Positions 1 through 12,405 are shown, counted from the stretch's first letter. The stretch is 64,000 nt of DNA from Dichotomocladium elegans (GCA_025716815.1 JAIXMN010000022.1:62001-126000); one strand, 5' to 3'. The notes: generated from the sequence alone by a model not told the origin. A program made the numbers and translations.

Positions 1-217
1 TCTCGAGATGTTGGTTCCTAGAAAGAATGAGATAAACAGAACGTTTGACTGTCCCGATGTGTGTCCCAACCGAATGACAGAAACATAGGCAGATAAAAAA
101 AAAAGAGTCGGGCTGTGGGCACTTGCGGGGGGGGGTGGATCACTAATAGCGGGCATTTCCGGTTGCTCTTCATTCTCGTGCTTTGTGTTGCAACGCTTCC
201 CTTTTTTTCGCTCCACA

Positions 218-1052
218 ATGGTAAGATGGCGGCATTCGGAAAAAGTTATTTTATGTTTTAGCTTAGTCTTCAATCTCAATGTAGGCCAATTCATCGGCGA
301 AGAAGCAAGCTATTTCAAATACCCGTATTCTCGACAATTTACGAAAGGGATTTGCTGTAGTTCATGTAAGTGGCGTCTTTAATTCGGCAGAGGGATCGGG
401 GATGCTTAATAGGCCCAATGGGATGAATTCTTTCTGTCTCTTTTTTCATGCAGCTCTCGTTTCTCATATGGCGTGCAGGATACCATTGGGCGACATTCAC
501 GACAAGCCAAATGATTCTCTATGTTCTGACGTCGGGTTTGTCAATCTTTTTGTACAGTACGCTGGAAAGTTCTGGACGCCCTCGGTATGATGCTACTGGA
601 ACCTTAATTTCGGCTGGCGATGATATGAATGCCGAAGGCTTGACTGCGTAAGGAAGAAAAACAAGGACAGGGGGATGGCGGTACGAGCTAAACATGGAGC
701 GCGCTGATGATGAATGGTGGTTTTTGTTAGCTACATGTTTGATATCATTTACGTGACTTGGTTCACGCAGGTGATGGTTGCCTTTGTGTCAAGCAAATTT
801 TGGTACACTTACTTGGTGGTGCGTTCTGTCTCGGAAGGGGACGGGGAGGGAGAAAACCAAGCGGGCGGCTAGCTTACACCACGTTTGTAGATTCCTGCTT
901 ATGCAAGCTACAAGTTGGGGCCCATGGCATGGTCGTTCTTGCGACGCTCTTCGGCAGCTTCTCGCGATGCTCCCCCGGAAGCAGCCAAGTCGAAGCGACA
1001 ACAGAAGATGGAGAAACGTGGAAACAAGGGACAGGTGAAATATGTGCGGTGA
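218..1052 (+). CDS. SND2: TMEM208/SND2 (ENV10) family ER membrane protein
   Basis: Five exons (218-220, 285-365, 454-647, 731-818, 891-1052) join to exactly 528 nt, 175 aa, close to the usual length of about 173 for TMEM208. The family acts in the SRP-independent (SND) route that targets proteins to the ER membrane. Seen: a short basic N-terminus, two hydrophobic segments around residues 28-66, the hallmark stretch DATGTLISAGDDMN, two more hydrophobic segments around 94-125, then a Lys/Arg/Gln-rich cytosolic tail. All junctions are GT...AG (gtaaga, gtaagt, gtaagg, gtgcgt donors). The first coding exon is only the ATG; splicing it to GCC AAT TCA gives the expected family N-terminus. An AATAAA signal lies near 1195. 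Family assignment is firm; function is by homology. Confidence 0.88.
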
Positions 1053-1366
1053 AGCTTTTCCCGTTCTTCCTCCAGCTTCTATCTATTACAGCCTAAACGG
1101 AGCGTCCAAACACAATAGCGCGGCATCGAGTCTCTGTCTCTCTCTAAGCGTATGTGGGCACGCAATACTTGTAATCCAGAGACTCCTGTTCAAAAATAAA
1201 GCCTTGCGTTCTATGTCAATCGCACTAAAACATCCCTCTGCCCCATTACTTTCTGAGCCTGGACCGCACCCCCCCTAACATGCCACTAGCATAAAATTAG
1301 ATTCCATAAATAAGAGTCAGACCCTTGCTCCTTTTCCGGGTCTTCCAACAGTAAATACTTTCCGTC

Positions 1367-1669
1367 ATGCCCACTGTCATCCCTAAACCACACACAATGG
1401 CGCCCGCCGATTGCTACGGCCGTCTCGATGAGTTCCTGTACACTCACCAGAACAACGCTACAAGCTTTTCTGTCGATGACGATAACCACGGCATGGGGCT
1501 CCTCTGCGCTCATTTACCAAACAACGAGACTCGTGCAACTACAGTCGAACTGGATAAACATCAGATTGCCGATTTCATGAAGAGCCATGGGTTTGCATGC
1601 GAGCCACCTAATGCAGCCGAGGAGTCGACTGCGATTCGGTGTGTCCGGCCCCCCATGCGACAAGATTAA
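1367..1669 (+). CDS. Small uncharacterised protein (100 aa)
   Basis: An uninterrupted 100-codon ORF that I do not recognise. A second ATG at 1397 lies in a better context (cacaATGGC) and would give 90 aa. The protein is hydrophilic, with no signal peptide, membrane segment or known motif; it carries four cysteines without clear spacing. It lies downstream of SND2 and tail-to-tail with PCC1, whose stop is at 1853. AT-rich sequence and a T run follow the stop, as after other genes here. It could also be a chance ORF. Confidence 0.4.
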   Translation: MPTVIPKPHTMAPADCYGRLDEFLYTHQNNATSFSVDDDNHGMGLLCAHLPNNETRATTVELDKHQIADFMKSHGFACEPPNAAEESTAIRCVRPPMRQD

Positions 1670-1852
1670 CGTTTTTTTTTAAAAAAGTAAAGCGCTCAGT
1701 ATAATAAATTTCCATCGTGAAAGGGAGCTGATAGCATAGCATAAACTGGTGAAGGACAATGGTCTTATGAATGGTCTTGCCCGTCTGCCTTGGGTTCAGA
1801 AATAACAGTGATGTCGTCGAATAGAGAAAAAGAAAACTCGTCATCCATTTAT

Positions 1853-2241
1853 TCAACACACGTCGCACTGCTCCATTGTTCTAGTCACCATGGACAGCAT
1901 GTCGAAGAAGGAATTGACCGACACGCGCATCATTCGGGCAGAAACGCATTCAAATCGGCTGTGATATTTTTCATTGAGAGAGCGATCCAGTGCAGAGGGG
2001 CAACAGGCGAAATGAAGATGACTTACGCCTCAAGAATGGCACCCTTTGCAATGAGTGTGCGACAGACTTGATCGGTCTTTAATTCCTTGTCGACATTAAG
2101 GACCTGTTCTGCAATGGTTGCCAGACGCGGGCTGGGAAAGGGGATCTCTAGCTTGCTACAGGGGAGGGCAAGATTAAGACAGCCGCAAAGACCGGCAGGC
2201 CGTAAAGAGACGTTGGTCATAACTCACAGTGTATGGTCCAT
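1853..2241 (-). CDS. PCC1: KEOPS complex subunit Pcc1
   Basis: Three exons on the minus strand (2241-2228, 2155-2027, 1958-1853) give 249 nt, 82 aa (yeast Pcc1 is 88 aa). Pcc1 is the dimerising subunit of KEOPS/EKC, which makes the t6A37 modification of ANN-decoding tRNAs and affects telomeres and transcription. Seen: MDHTLKLEIPFPSPRLA at the start, the central NVDKELK turn, and a C-terminal RMMRVSVNSFFDMLSM helix, all as in Pcc1/LAGE3. Exon 2 alone continues upstream as an open frame, but the gtgagt...ctgtag intron restores the proper N-terminus. It is divergent from ATP16, with 411 bp between the start codons, so they probably share a promoter region. Confidence 0.85.
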
Positions 2242-2652
2242 GACAAAGCCGCTGCTGCTACTCCGCCAAAATCCTATCGCCCAGGTCTAAATTTGACCGG
2301 GATTATCCTCAACATACCAAGAGATGATTCTACGGCCTCCATCTTGTCATATCATCAGAATGCAGAGATTGTCCCCAGCTGGCTCCCGATAGGACCTATC
2401 GACCATCGAAAGTAATTTTGCCGACGTGATCTCCCCTACAGGAATCGTAACAAAAGGCCCAGTCGGTCCTGAGATTAGGGCGAAAAATGGGGGGTGGGGA
2501 TGGACTGTTTCGAAGAAGTAGTCACACGTAATGATGACATCGTAAACGCAACACAAAGGCCCGCCCAGCCGCCAGGGTACGGCTTGAGGCGAGGGGGCCT
2601 GCGCAAATTTTGTTCTGACCTTTTTTTTTTATACCTTTTGCTCTCTAACGAC
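2242..2652. promoter_or_regulatory. Divergent PCC1/ATP16 promoter region
   Basis: About 411 bp separate the start codons of PCC1 (minus) and the ATP synthase delta gene (plus). I see no coding exon here. A T run lies just before the ATP16 start codon. No obvious TATA box was found. Confidence 0.5.
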
Positions 2653-3581
2653 ATGAACGTCTTTGCCCGATCTGTCCGCGCCCTTCGACCTGCCCTTGGT
2701 ATGCTCATTGCATATTCTTCGCTATCTCTTCTACCTCTCTGCGTAGCACTGTGTCTCATTCGTCTTCCTACCTCCTCCCTTTTTGTAGCCAGAACCTATG
2801 CTTCCGAGGCTCCTGCCGGCGTTGCTGACAAGCTCCGTTTGACCTTTGTCTTGCCCCACAAGGTACACACCATAAACAAACCGAATTTTTTTTTTTTGCA
2901 CGCACGCGCACGCACACATAAAACACAGACATACGCACACACGCACACTCTTCTCTCTCGCACGCGTACGCATTCAACTAACTCAACGCAATACTTTTTT
3001 TTTTCCATCTTATGACAGACCCTCTACAAGGCTACTGATGTCCAGCAGGTCAACTTGGCCGCCACTTCGGGTGACATGGGTATCCTTGCCAACCACGTTC
3101 CTACCATTGAGCAGTTGAACCCTGGTGTCGTTGAGGTCATTGAGGCTGGCGATGTTTCCAAGAAGTTCTTTGGTAAGAAGTTAAAAAAAATGGGCCAGAT
3201 GTTGCGAAAGGAAAAGGACGAATGGGGAATGAAAGAAAGAAAGAGTATTTTTTTTATTGACATTGAACTGCATCATGTTTAGTCTCGGGCGGCTTTGCCA
3301 TCATCAACCCTGACTCTACCTTGAACATCAATGCTGTCGAGGCTGCTGCTCTTGAGGACTTCTCCCTCGAGGTAAACATTGTTGTTGTCATCATTCAGTT
3401 ACAGGAGGAAGGAAACGAAGTAGTATATTCATGCATTGTTTTTTCGTTCCTGTAGAACGTTCAGGCTGCTCTTGCTGATGCTCAGCGCATTGCCAACGGT
3501 GCTGGCTCCGAGGAGGAGAAGGCTGCCGCTAAGGTTGAAGTTGAGGTCTACGAGGCCATCCAGCACGCCTTGTCTAAGTAA
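2653..3581 (+). CDS. ATP16: Mitochondrial ATP synthase F1 delta subunit
   Basis: Four exons give about 162 aa (yeast Atp16 is 160). The subunit belongs to the central stalk (delta/epsilon) of F1F0-ATPase at the matrix side of the inner membrane. Seen: an Arg-rich mitochondrial presequence (MNVFARSVRALRPAL), then the beta-sandwich with MGILANHVPTIEQLNPG, GGFAIINPDSTL, and the C-terminal helical hairpin rich in Ala/Glu. Introns begin gtatgc (2699), gtacac (2862), gtaaga (about 3171) and gtaaac (about 3373). The second intron is unusually long (about 157 nt) and CA-rich with T runs; frames read through it look coding but are not. Confidence 0.93.
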
Positions 3582-3938
3582 ACGGACGTCAGCGGCCAGA
3601 AATCCTTTCAACGCTGAAACAATAACAATAAAAACATCATGTAAATCCTTGTAGAATTTTGTCAAAATCATTAAAAGTATGAATGGGAAAATGGCAAGCA
3701 GGTCCATTTGTATGCTATGAAACGGCTTTTCATGGTTGATAGAGGATGCAGAGCATTCTCATAGTTACCCCCTTTTCCTTTTTGAATGAGTAAGAGACTA
3801 TTTTCATTTTCCTTTTAAGACGGGTGGGGCAGTTGTTAGAAGCGGGGACAGGGATTGTACTGATTTCTATTGCTCCTACGCTGCTACTTTTTGTGCCAAC
3901 GTGATCTTATCACCTAATGCATAAATCAAACAAATCAG
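3582..3938. other. Tail-to-tail intergenic spacer ATP16/COPB1
   Basis: Convergent 3' ends. The stretch holds AATAAA-like and T-rich segments suited to 3' processing on both strands and no credible ORF. Confidence 0.5.
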
Positions 3939-6900
3939 TTACTCCTGCCTCGGTATGATCGAAGGAATTAACTTACCGAGACTCAAAGCAATGCCCTGTG
4001 TTTTGCTGCGGATGCGGATATGGCCAGCAATGGGTCCATCCCCGGGCTTCTCAATAGACAGGTTTGCTAGTGCATCCTCACCGAAGATACTTCGGGCATA
4101 CATATTAGCTGCAAGGAAACCGCAATCGCCTTCCAGCTGCTTCTCAGGTGTCAAACAGCTCATATTAGTTGACGCCATGATGTGCTTCAGGTAAACCCTC
4201 AGGTCGCTAAATTTTAAAAAGTATGCATTTGCGACGTTAATCTCCATGTCATCCAACATAAAGCATTTTCCAGATACTTGCGTAATATTCGTGTTCACGT
4301 TCACCTTGTTCTCCCATTCAAACTCGCTCCACATGCTACGGAACTTTTGTTGTACTTTCACTTTAGCACAGGAAACTACCACCATCATTGCCTCGTATTC
4401 TTTCACCTCACCTGAGTTTCTGTGCAGTAGGCAGGATTAATGTAATCCATGATATCGATGTGAATGTCGTTAAGGACGACAACACAACTGTTCTCATTGG
4501 CAGTATGCGAATCATACACGATATTACCAAAGATCACACCTGTTTCGGTCGACGAGACCTTGATGGGTACCTTAACAGTTAGGAATGAATGTGCTGCAAG
4601 GTTGTGAGCGACGGGTCGGTCCACTAGCTTAAGATCGCCTAATGTGGCGAATTCGACAGTCAAGTTCTGCAGTGTCTCATTCGTTTGATTCACAATAAGG
4701 ACGTCTAGAAGAAGCATGTTCAATCATACAAGTGTCATATCACACCCGGCTTCCGTGGCATACCCATCAAAATATCATATTGGTGGACGTTAACAACTGC
4801 TTCTGCGTAAACCGCGTCCGAGAACCCTGTAAGCTGAACAATACGGCTCAACTTGGACATCAAATCATCCTTGCTATCCAAAGCGCCGGTTGCACGAACC
4901 AGGTCTTGCTCGTACTTGAGAGATGAAATCAGTCTCACGTTCCCGTTTCGCGCGTCACTCCTCTTCCTCTGTTAAATCCTGCAATAAAATCTCTTACCTC
5001 GTCAACACCGGTATCACTAGCCTTCTTAGAAAACTGCCTAAAGGAAATGGCATCATCCACCTGCACTTCTGTGGCCTTATCTTTTTCTTTTTCAGCAGCT
5101 GCACGTGCCTATACGGATATCGGCAATCAGAAAATCTGTCCCTCACCGACTTGCCGCCCATGATCTTACCTCTTCAGCTTGAATCTGTTTAGCAAAAGCA
5201 TTGCGGCTGTCTTCCAAGTAAACCTTATTGACGACCTCAGGTTGCTGACGAACACCAATGACACGCAAGTCTTGCATGATGCGATCGTACGAATCCTCAT
5301 CAATGTGGTGTGTTACGAATTGGGATTGGCCAACACGGATGATGCTTGTCATGATAAGCATAGCTTCTGCACGACGCGCGTTTACCGCGGCTACATCAGA
5401 GACCAACTTGCTATATCGTAAGGCGAGTTTAACAAGTGTGGTTGCCAAGACGGTTCCCAGGAAGTAATCGCCGTTAAGGAGCAGTAAAGCTTCATGAATA
5501 TCGTATACTATGTCAGAAGAGCAGAAAAGAACGTCGAGTTGTCAATGTGCTTACATCGAAGAGGAGGCTTGGACGCTGATTTAACAGCGTCTAACTTTGC
5601 GCTTGAGGTGTGCTGAACAGTATAGCTGCTTTCTGTCGCATAAGTGCCATCTGGCAAAATTCGTCGAGGAGCTGCTGAGCCGGAGGGCACAGACTTTGCA
5701 TCTTCCGTAGGCTTCTCCTGCTCATCTTCAGCGGTCTCAAGTAGTCGCTGCTCCGAGGCCAGGATGGGTATTTCGCCAATTGCAGCGCGGATTTGAGCCC
5801 AGGCTTCATCGATTTCCTTGGCATCAAGACAATATTCACCAATGATCCACAGGGCACCGCGGAAAACCTTGCCTGACTTCATGTCCATGAATGTCTCAAG
5901 CAATTTCTCAAGTACAGATTTTCGGAGCTCGGGGAACTTCTCCATCACTTCACGCACGAAGGAGACCACGTCAACCGCCGAGGGGTTGTTGGAATCACCC
6001 AAGAATTCCATCAGTACGTGCACAACATTAGCAGCGACCTCAGAAAACTTGACTGCACATCCATGAATCGATTGGACAAGCAGCTGGCGATACTCGGTAT
6101 TCTTGAACCAAATATAGTTTGAGCATCTTCTATATTTGAAACCGCATCTTTATATACCTTTTCATACTCCTGATCGTGAGTCTTCACGAGTTCCTTCTTC
6201 AAAAATAGGATCACCTCCTGGACATTACGTGACGAGACGAGATCCATTGCAATCCGTAGCGCCTTTCTGCGCACGTCGATGTCAGGGCTGGTCAAAAAAA
6301 AAAGAACTAACATTGGTGATCTCGGGCGATAGCAGCACTTCCAGATGGTCAGATCAACAAATTACCTCGAGAGGATGCGCAAGATGTCCATCACAAGGTC
6401 ATCCAACTTGCGTTCCTGTTTTGATAATAGACTATCCAAACGATCCAACACGATGAGCTTGACATTATTATCCGATTCCTTGACAGCCAAATCAATGTAG
6501 CATTGCGCAGCAGCTGAAATTAAGCAAAATCAATTAGTCAACAGAATAGCGATGATTTGGCCCTTGTCTTTCACCTTTGACAGCAGCAGGGTTGGAAGTC
6601 AAGACCATAAGAATATTTGCAGCCTCGTATTTGACCGAATGGGAAGCGGCCGTTAATAACTCAGAGACGCAACGGATATAAGCGCCCTGTTTTGCCAACA
6701 TCACCACCTTGTCAGCAAAATTACACGTTGCGAAACTTCATCATCTTACCTTGTTTGCCAAGTTTGCCTTGCTATCTTTTCGGATGAGTTCAAGTACAGA
6801 GAGTTGGAGAAGCTCATCAAAGGATGGGACAAGCGCAAACACAGATTGAAGATACTCTACGGCAAGACCACGATCAATATTGCAAAGAACTGCAAAAGCA

Positions 6901-7685
6901 TTTCGACGGCAAGACATGTCTGCCTCCTGCGAAAAATTGTTGGTGATATTGTAATGCGTGCGTGTGCGCCCGAATGCATAAATACGTTACCCCGACCAGA
7001 AACTGCTGGATAATCTGCGGTGCATCAGGGAAGAGAAAGTCAAAGTGTCTGTAGATGGAGCCCACAGCAAAAACAGCATTCTTTCGCACATACGAATGGC
7101 GGTGTTCCTATTATCATTGCCGCAGGCGTCAACATCGAGATGTACAGGGCATACGATTGGACGGGGTCGATATCCATACCAAGCATGCTCGGACTGAAGC
7201 GATAAGTGGCTCGAGCACTTCAGCCTCTCGGATTTTGCAGAGGAAGCGCAGCGTTGCACCGCGGATGTACTCGTTCGGGTGTTGCAGGTCATTTCTAAGA
7301 GCGTTGCTTGAAGCGAAAGACCAAGGTGTGAGCAAAAAGCACAGAGTTATAGTAGAAACGCATCCATTCCCTCCTTCACTTACCATACTAAAATAAACTC
7401 CTCCTTGAGTTTCCCGTCAGGCTTAGTCTTGGGACAAATTTCCCAGTAAAAGTGGAGCAGTTTCTTGAGCTGCTTGTTCTTAGATGGTAGAACAAAACGG
7501 ATAACATGCAAAAGCAATTTCTCCATGGGATCACCGTTGAGCATGATGACAAGTAGCTTTTGCATGGTCTGAATCCGAACTTCATCAGAGCCCCTCTCGA
7601 GAGCGCGTTGAAACTCCTGGAGAGTCATGGCCTCGGTCGCGTCATCTTGATGAACAAGCGTGTAGCAAAGGTCGGTTGTTGCCAT
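3939..7685 (-). CDS. SEC26: Coatomer subunit beta (beta-COP)
   Basis: A multi-exon minus-strand gene of about 950 aa, the normal beta-COP length. It is a core subunit of the COPI coat for Golgi-to-ER and intra-Golgi transport. Seen in order: N-terminus [15 protein letters not shown], adaptin-like HEAT repeats including [19 protein letters not shown] (about 7230-7290) and [14 protein letters not shown], a middle segment with HVLMEFLGD and [13 protein letters not shown] (about 5800-6020), then the C-terminal appendage with [27 protein letters not shown] and [13 protein letters not shown] (about 4430-4720), and [10 protein letters not shown]. The start at 7685 matches the family N-terminus. It is divergent from RPS12. 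Confidence 0.95.
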
Positions 7686-8497
7686 CGTGGTAATATATTA
7701 CTCCAGTTCACAGATTAAAATTGATAGCTTGTGTGTTATTCTAGATAGTGGATTCGAATCCGGATTTAGTCGACTCAGAGCCCTTTGGTCTTTCGATTCT
7801 GCCCCTGTAGGTTCAAGGAAAAGGGCACGCACACCACACGTTGCAAAACGGGGAAGGCAGATACAACACTCACCTCCAGTTGGCGGGGATGGAAATTAAA
7901 TTGATGGACTGAACGGCAAAAAGACTTAAGGGATTAGTCGATCAAAGGCAACCCACGAAACAATATCGACGATGTGAATTGATGGTTTGTACATGAACAG
8001 GCCTTAGTGGAAATGTCGATTATAGCAATGGTGTTTTCGGTGATGATTAAAGAAGCCATTCACATCGTCAGTTTAAGTGATTCTTTGAAACTCCTTCAGT
8101 TCACTTCGACAGCTTCGTAATGTCTTGGTTAAGATTCCAAGGCTTTACAGACTGGAGCTACTGCTTGGGTATCAGGATACGAAGCATGAGGCCATGTACA
8201 CCTTATTCAGTCCCTCTGTTTGTCCTTCTGTGGGTGGTTCGTTGCCTTCAACGATTTTGGGCATCCACCGGGCAGAATTCAATCCGCGACACCGGGTCCG
8301 ATGGAGGACGATACACAGCGGCACGCAGATTATTCCGTACACACCCTCTCTTTTCCCTTTATTAAAAAAAGAACCCAATGTATGTCCGAACACAAACATC
8401 CCGCACATATGCGCAACACAATGTGGATGGATGGATGGATGGATGAGTGGATGGATGGGATGATGTTGGAGGCAGAATGCTGATTCATTGATTTAGT
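7686..8497. promoter_or_regulatory. Divergent SEC26/RPS12 promoter region with 5' leader
   Basis: About 810 bp between start codons. It holds a (GATG)n tetranucleotide tract at about 8424-8460. A possible acceptor (gatttag) sits one base before the RPS12 ATG, so a 5'-UTR intron is likely, as is common for ribosomal protein genes. GATTCGAATCC at about 7751 resembles a tRNA B box, but no cloverleaf surrounds it. Confidence 0.45.
8421..8460. repeat. GATG/GGAT tetranucleotide microsatellite
   Basis: Imperfect tandem GGAT units (broken once by GAGT) directly upstream of RPS12. Simple-sequence DNA, probably in the 5' leader or its intron. Confidence 0.8.
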
Positions 8498-9006
8498 ATG
8501 TCTGCCGAGGAAGATATCGTCATGGAGACCCAAGAGGTCGAAGTTGTCGCGGAGGCTGCCAAGGGTCAAATGTCTGTTGAGGATGCCCTCCAGGAGGTCC
8601 TCCGTCGTGCCCTCGTTCACGATGGTCTTGCTCGCGGTCTTAAGCAGGCTGTCAAGGCCCTCGATAGACGCCAGGCTCATTTGGCCGTCCTGAACGAGTC
8701 CTGCACTGAGGGTGAATACGTCAAGCTCGTCGAAGCTCTTTGCGCTGAGCACAACATCAACCTCATCAAGGTGTCTGACCCCAAGAAGCTTGGCGAGTGG
8801 GTTGGTCAGTGCAAGATTGATCGTGATGGCAATGCCCGCAAGGTTGTCGGCTGCTCCTGCGTCGCCGTCACTGATTTCGGAGAGGAGTCTGAGGCCATGA
8901 ACGTTCTCTTGGACTGTAAGTCAATTTCATTGGGTGGAAGTGCTTTGTTTATTTTCACGAAGACTAATGGAATTGCACTCTTTTCACAGACTTCAAGACC
9001 CGTTAA
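8498..9006 (+). CDS. RPS12: 40S ribosomal protein S12 (eS12)
   Basis: Two exons give 144 aa, the usual eS12 length. Seen: an acidic N-terminus, the eL30/L7Ae-like core with [39 protein letters not shown] and [10 protein letters not shown], then [11 protein letters not shown] and the final YFKTR. The junction is GAC T|gtaagt ... cacag|AC TTC; reading through the intron instead adds an unrelated tail of about 50 residues. A component of the small ribosomal subunit. An AATAAA lies at about 9066. Confidence 0.96.
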
Positions 9007-10378
9007 GACGGACACATGTTTGCTTTTGCGTAACTCATTGCACGATAGCTCACACGACTTTATCAATAAAGCATCCTGAACAGAAAAAGACACTATGTAT
9101 AATTGTATATGCAATTACCCGAAGAACAGCTGCCACACGCAGAGTACCGCATACATTGAATTAAGATGTTGCTCAATGCCTAGGCAAAATCATCGCGATA
9201 TCAATGCTTTAACTATTCTAAACTTTCTGATTCTTTCCCTAGCATGCGCATTCATCTTTCAAAATAAGTAAACAACTTGCCTACAAAATGGGGCAGAGAC
9301 CCATAGTCCATGATGATGGTTGGCCAAGAGGCGTTGACTGAAAAGACTTGTACTTGTAATTCTATTTGTTCGCACACAAAATACCATGATAATCTATCTT
9401 GCAATGGCAACTCTGGTATTATTGTCACGCATATCTCTAAACGAAAGGTTGCTGGCATTTTAATGAAAGAACCATGCCCCGCGCCCAGTTACACAACGTG
9501 CATTGACAACGACAGCGTCAGATCTGTTGAGCTAATTTTTGACACCTGCTACTACTGCAAACAAAATAGAAGTACACGTCCATCCAGCACAGCCTGAGTG
9601 TAGTGGCGTTTTATTAGACTCAAACTGACTCCCACATTCACTTGGCTAGACCTCTGGGACTATGCTGTTTAATTCAATAGCACCGCAAAACATGTTAATG
9701 TAGGGTTAAGAGATGCACGATCAGTATTTACAACAATGCAAAACAAAGAGTACGCTGTTATGTCACTATTTTGCATGTTTATCGATTTCGTTGTGATGCA
9801 AACGATTTGTCTCACAATGTAAATTTTGCTGAGCGTAAACGCTTGGGAACATTGAAGAGGACTGTGGCATAAAAAGTTCCTCCTTTTTTACGCGGGCTTC
9901 TTTACGTATTTCAGCAATAGTCGAGATCCCATTCCAACATCCCTATTCGACCTGTCCTAATTAATAACGAGCAGATGAAACGAATGTGAATAAAGTGGTA
10001 GTTGCTCTGCTGCCAAAAGAGTTGTGATAACTATCACCATCTCAAGTCAAATCCATTTGTGTTCGCCTCTTAACCCATTCCATTTTCATTTCTTCTTAAA
10101 GAATCATAGCAGCCCGCCAGCTGAGACTCGTAAAGAGCCCGTAACAGATCGCCGCGTGAAGGCCAGCTGCTGTGTATCTCCTCAAGTTATGTTGATAAAG
10201 TAAAATGATGAGTTGCAGATTCTGCACAATGGAGTTTTCGATTGGTTCGCTATTTTGTTTAGCCATGCCAGATTTAGAACAGGCAATGCGATATCCTATA
10301 CTTTTAGGAACCAATTCTTTTTTCTCTTTTCTCAACTTTTCTCTCAATCCCTTTTGATTCCAAATCAAACAAACAATC
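9007..10378. other. AT-rich intergenic region
   Basis: 1.37 kb between RPS12 and RTF2. Short ORFs on both strands (for example 9310-9597 plus and 9252-9458 minus) have no recognisable motif and lack the compact exon structure of the neighbours. Nothing else seen. Confidence 0.5.
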
Positions 10379-11504
10379 ATGGGTAATGACGGCGGATCTA
10401 TCCCTAGGCGCATCGAGCTTGTCAAAGAAAAACAGAAGGAAGTCAAGATAAATCCTGATCTTGAGCGAATTGCAGCTTGGTTCTATTGTGCTCTGTCAAA
10501 GGTAAGAAATGGACCGATCGATCGTGCATGCCAACACTTTTGCCATGTTGCTTAAATTCTCCTTTATCTGCAAATAGCAACCGCTTCAAACACCCATCGT
10601 TTCCGATGGACTCGGGAAACTTTATAATCAAGATGCCATTATAGAGTATTTTCTCAATAGAGCAGCCTACGGTGACGGTGACAAGATCTGTTCACATATT
10701 AAATCGACGAAGGATACGATAGAATTGAACCTCACCCGAAATCCAGCATATAATGAAAATGAGTCAACCAGAGATTCAACCACGATGGGCCATCTCGAAA
10801 AAGACATCCAGAGTCCATTTATCTGTCCCATTTCCATGAAAGAAATGAATGGCAAGCATCGTTTCGTCTACCTCGACACCTGCGGCTGTGTCTTCGCAGA
10901 GCAATCTCTCAAGGAGATCAAGACAAAAGAGTGTGTCTCTGTAAGCATGAAGAACCTGAGTGTGCTTCCAAGGGGGGGGGAGAAGCGTGCATCATAAATA
11001 ACTGTTTTCTGTCATTTTCTTTTAGTGCGGTAAGCCGTTCGACTCCGAAAATATAATTGTGATCAATCCAACAAAGGAGGAACTTGAAACGATGAAGGCT
11101 GTCATGAAAGAAAAAAAGGCAAAGGCGAAAGCGGAGAGGGTAAGAGAAGGAGGGTGAATGAATTTGTGTGCATAATATGAGATCAGGAACAGAGAGCTCA
11201 TACAATCAACATTTAGAAAGCGAAAAAATCCATGCGACAGGAACATGGCGAATCAGCAAAGGCGGACAATAAGCGCAAGCGTGAGGCTGTAGAGGGAGCC
11301 CGGGTGAGCGCAACTCCTCCGCCGCCTCAGAAGAAGTCAAACATCACATCGTCAGCGGCAGCAGCTGTCATGGGAAAGGTTGCCCAGGAACTTGCCGCGA
11401 AGCAAAAGAACACAGAAATGTCCAAAGCAATCAAGAGCATCTACGAGAAGAAAGAGGTGAAAGGCAATTATCTGACAATGGGAACGTTTAATCGATACGC
11501 TTAA
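10379..11504 (+). CDS. RTF2: Replication termination factor 2 (Rtf2), RING-like
   Basis: Four exons (10379-10501, 10578-10940, 11026-11139, 11217-11504), all phase 0, give 295 aa. Rtf2 is a nuclear PCNA-linked factor known for replication-fork pausing in fission yeast and fork restart in animals. Seen: the family start MGNDGGSIPRR, then at about residues 115-175 an atypical RING (CPISMKEMNGKHRF...CGCVF...CVSCGKPF) missing some zinc ligands, as is usual for Rtf2. A Lys-rich tail and a C-terminal SIYEKKEVKGNYLTMGTFNRY motif follow. Introns carry gtaaga, gtaagc and gtaaga donors. Confidence 0.93.
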
Positions 11505-12400
11505 TACATCAAACCATGTCTTTAAAATATCTGCGGTTATGACACACTGAATATCTAGTATATGTTGTGAATAGTTATCATACGAATAATGTATTATACC
11601 TGGCAGTTACGCCTTGGAAGCGTTCCACTTGGGCAATGTTCTCTAAGAACAGCATTGATACAGTATTTTTCAGAAATGATGAAACAGCTTATACTAGGCA
11701 ATGTCCAAATGCTAAAACTCTATATTCCACCTACAGTAAATAAAAGCTCTTTCAGCCTAATCTGAAGTTACCTACAGATCACTTTCAGGATAGGTGGTCT
11801 AACCATGTCGCTATACATGTATGACGAATAGAACTCGGATGTCCCTTTCTCTTCCATTCACAACTTTTATTACCAAACCATAGTCATGAGCAACATTAAC
11901 CTCCATCTCAACAAAAAAAGAAATGATCGACCTGAGAAAGTTTATCCTGATAATGGAACGAAGGTTTTATATGAGGAGATTGCCTTTATCCTCGATCATC
12001 TTGCGGAAATTATGATTTGGCCACTTGACTGAACATAGGTGCCTCCAGGCATGGTTCTTGGGTCCAATATCCACCCCCTCCCCCAAGGAGGTTCAGCTAG
12101 ACTAAACAAGGCGACAATCGCGCGTGAAATTGTGGTCAATCCCATCAATCTCACAGGTCAAGGCGATGAGGTGAAGACGCTGATAAGAAACTTGGCGCAA
12201 ACCGAGTAACGACTATCTGGCGCCAAATGCCCAAGCAGTACGCACAGCGAGGGATCTGCAGTACAAAGAGTATTACTGATGCTTATGTGATCGACTGATG
12301 CCATGTTTGCTGAGAAGGAGATTCGCCAAGCGGCCTACCGCAATGGACTTGGGTATAAACTACTGCTCCGTCTCAGTCTCTCCATGACCCTTTCCCAGGT
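11505..12400. other. Intergenic region, nothing recognised
   Basis: About 0.9 kb of non-coding sequence after RTF2, with a C-rich patch (12065-12085). No intact ORF or repeat identified; it may be decayed transposon DNA like the segment that follows. Confidence 0.4.
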
Positions 12401-12405
12401 GATTT

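Noticed and set aside
2494..3015. 173-codon ORF including the ATP16 start
   Set aside because: Reads through introns 1 and 2 of ATP16; the spliced frame gives the conserved protein.
7745..7765. Possible tRNA B box (GATTCGAATCC)
   Set aside because: No A box, acceptor stem or anticodon arm in the surrounding 90 bp.
8330..8752. 140-codon minus-strand ORF over RPS12
   Set aside because: Covers RPS12 exon 1 antisense and the GATG microsatellite (Ser/Ile/His/Pro repeats); artefact.
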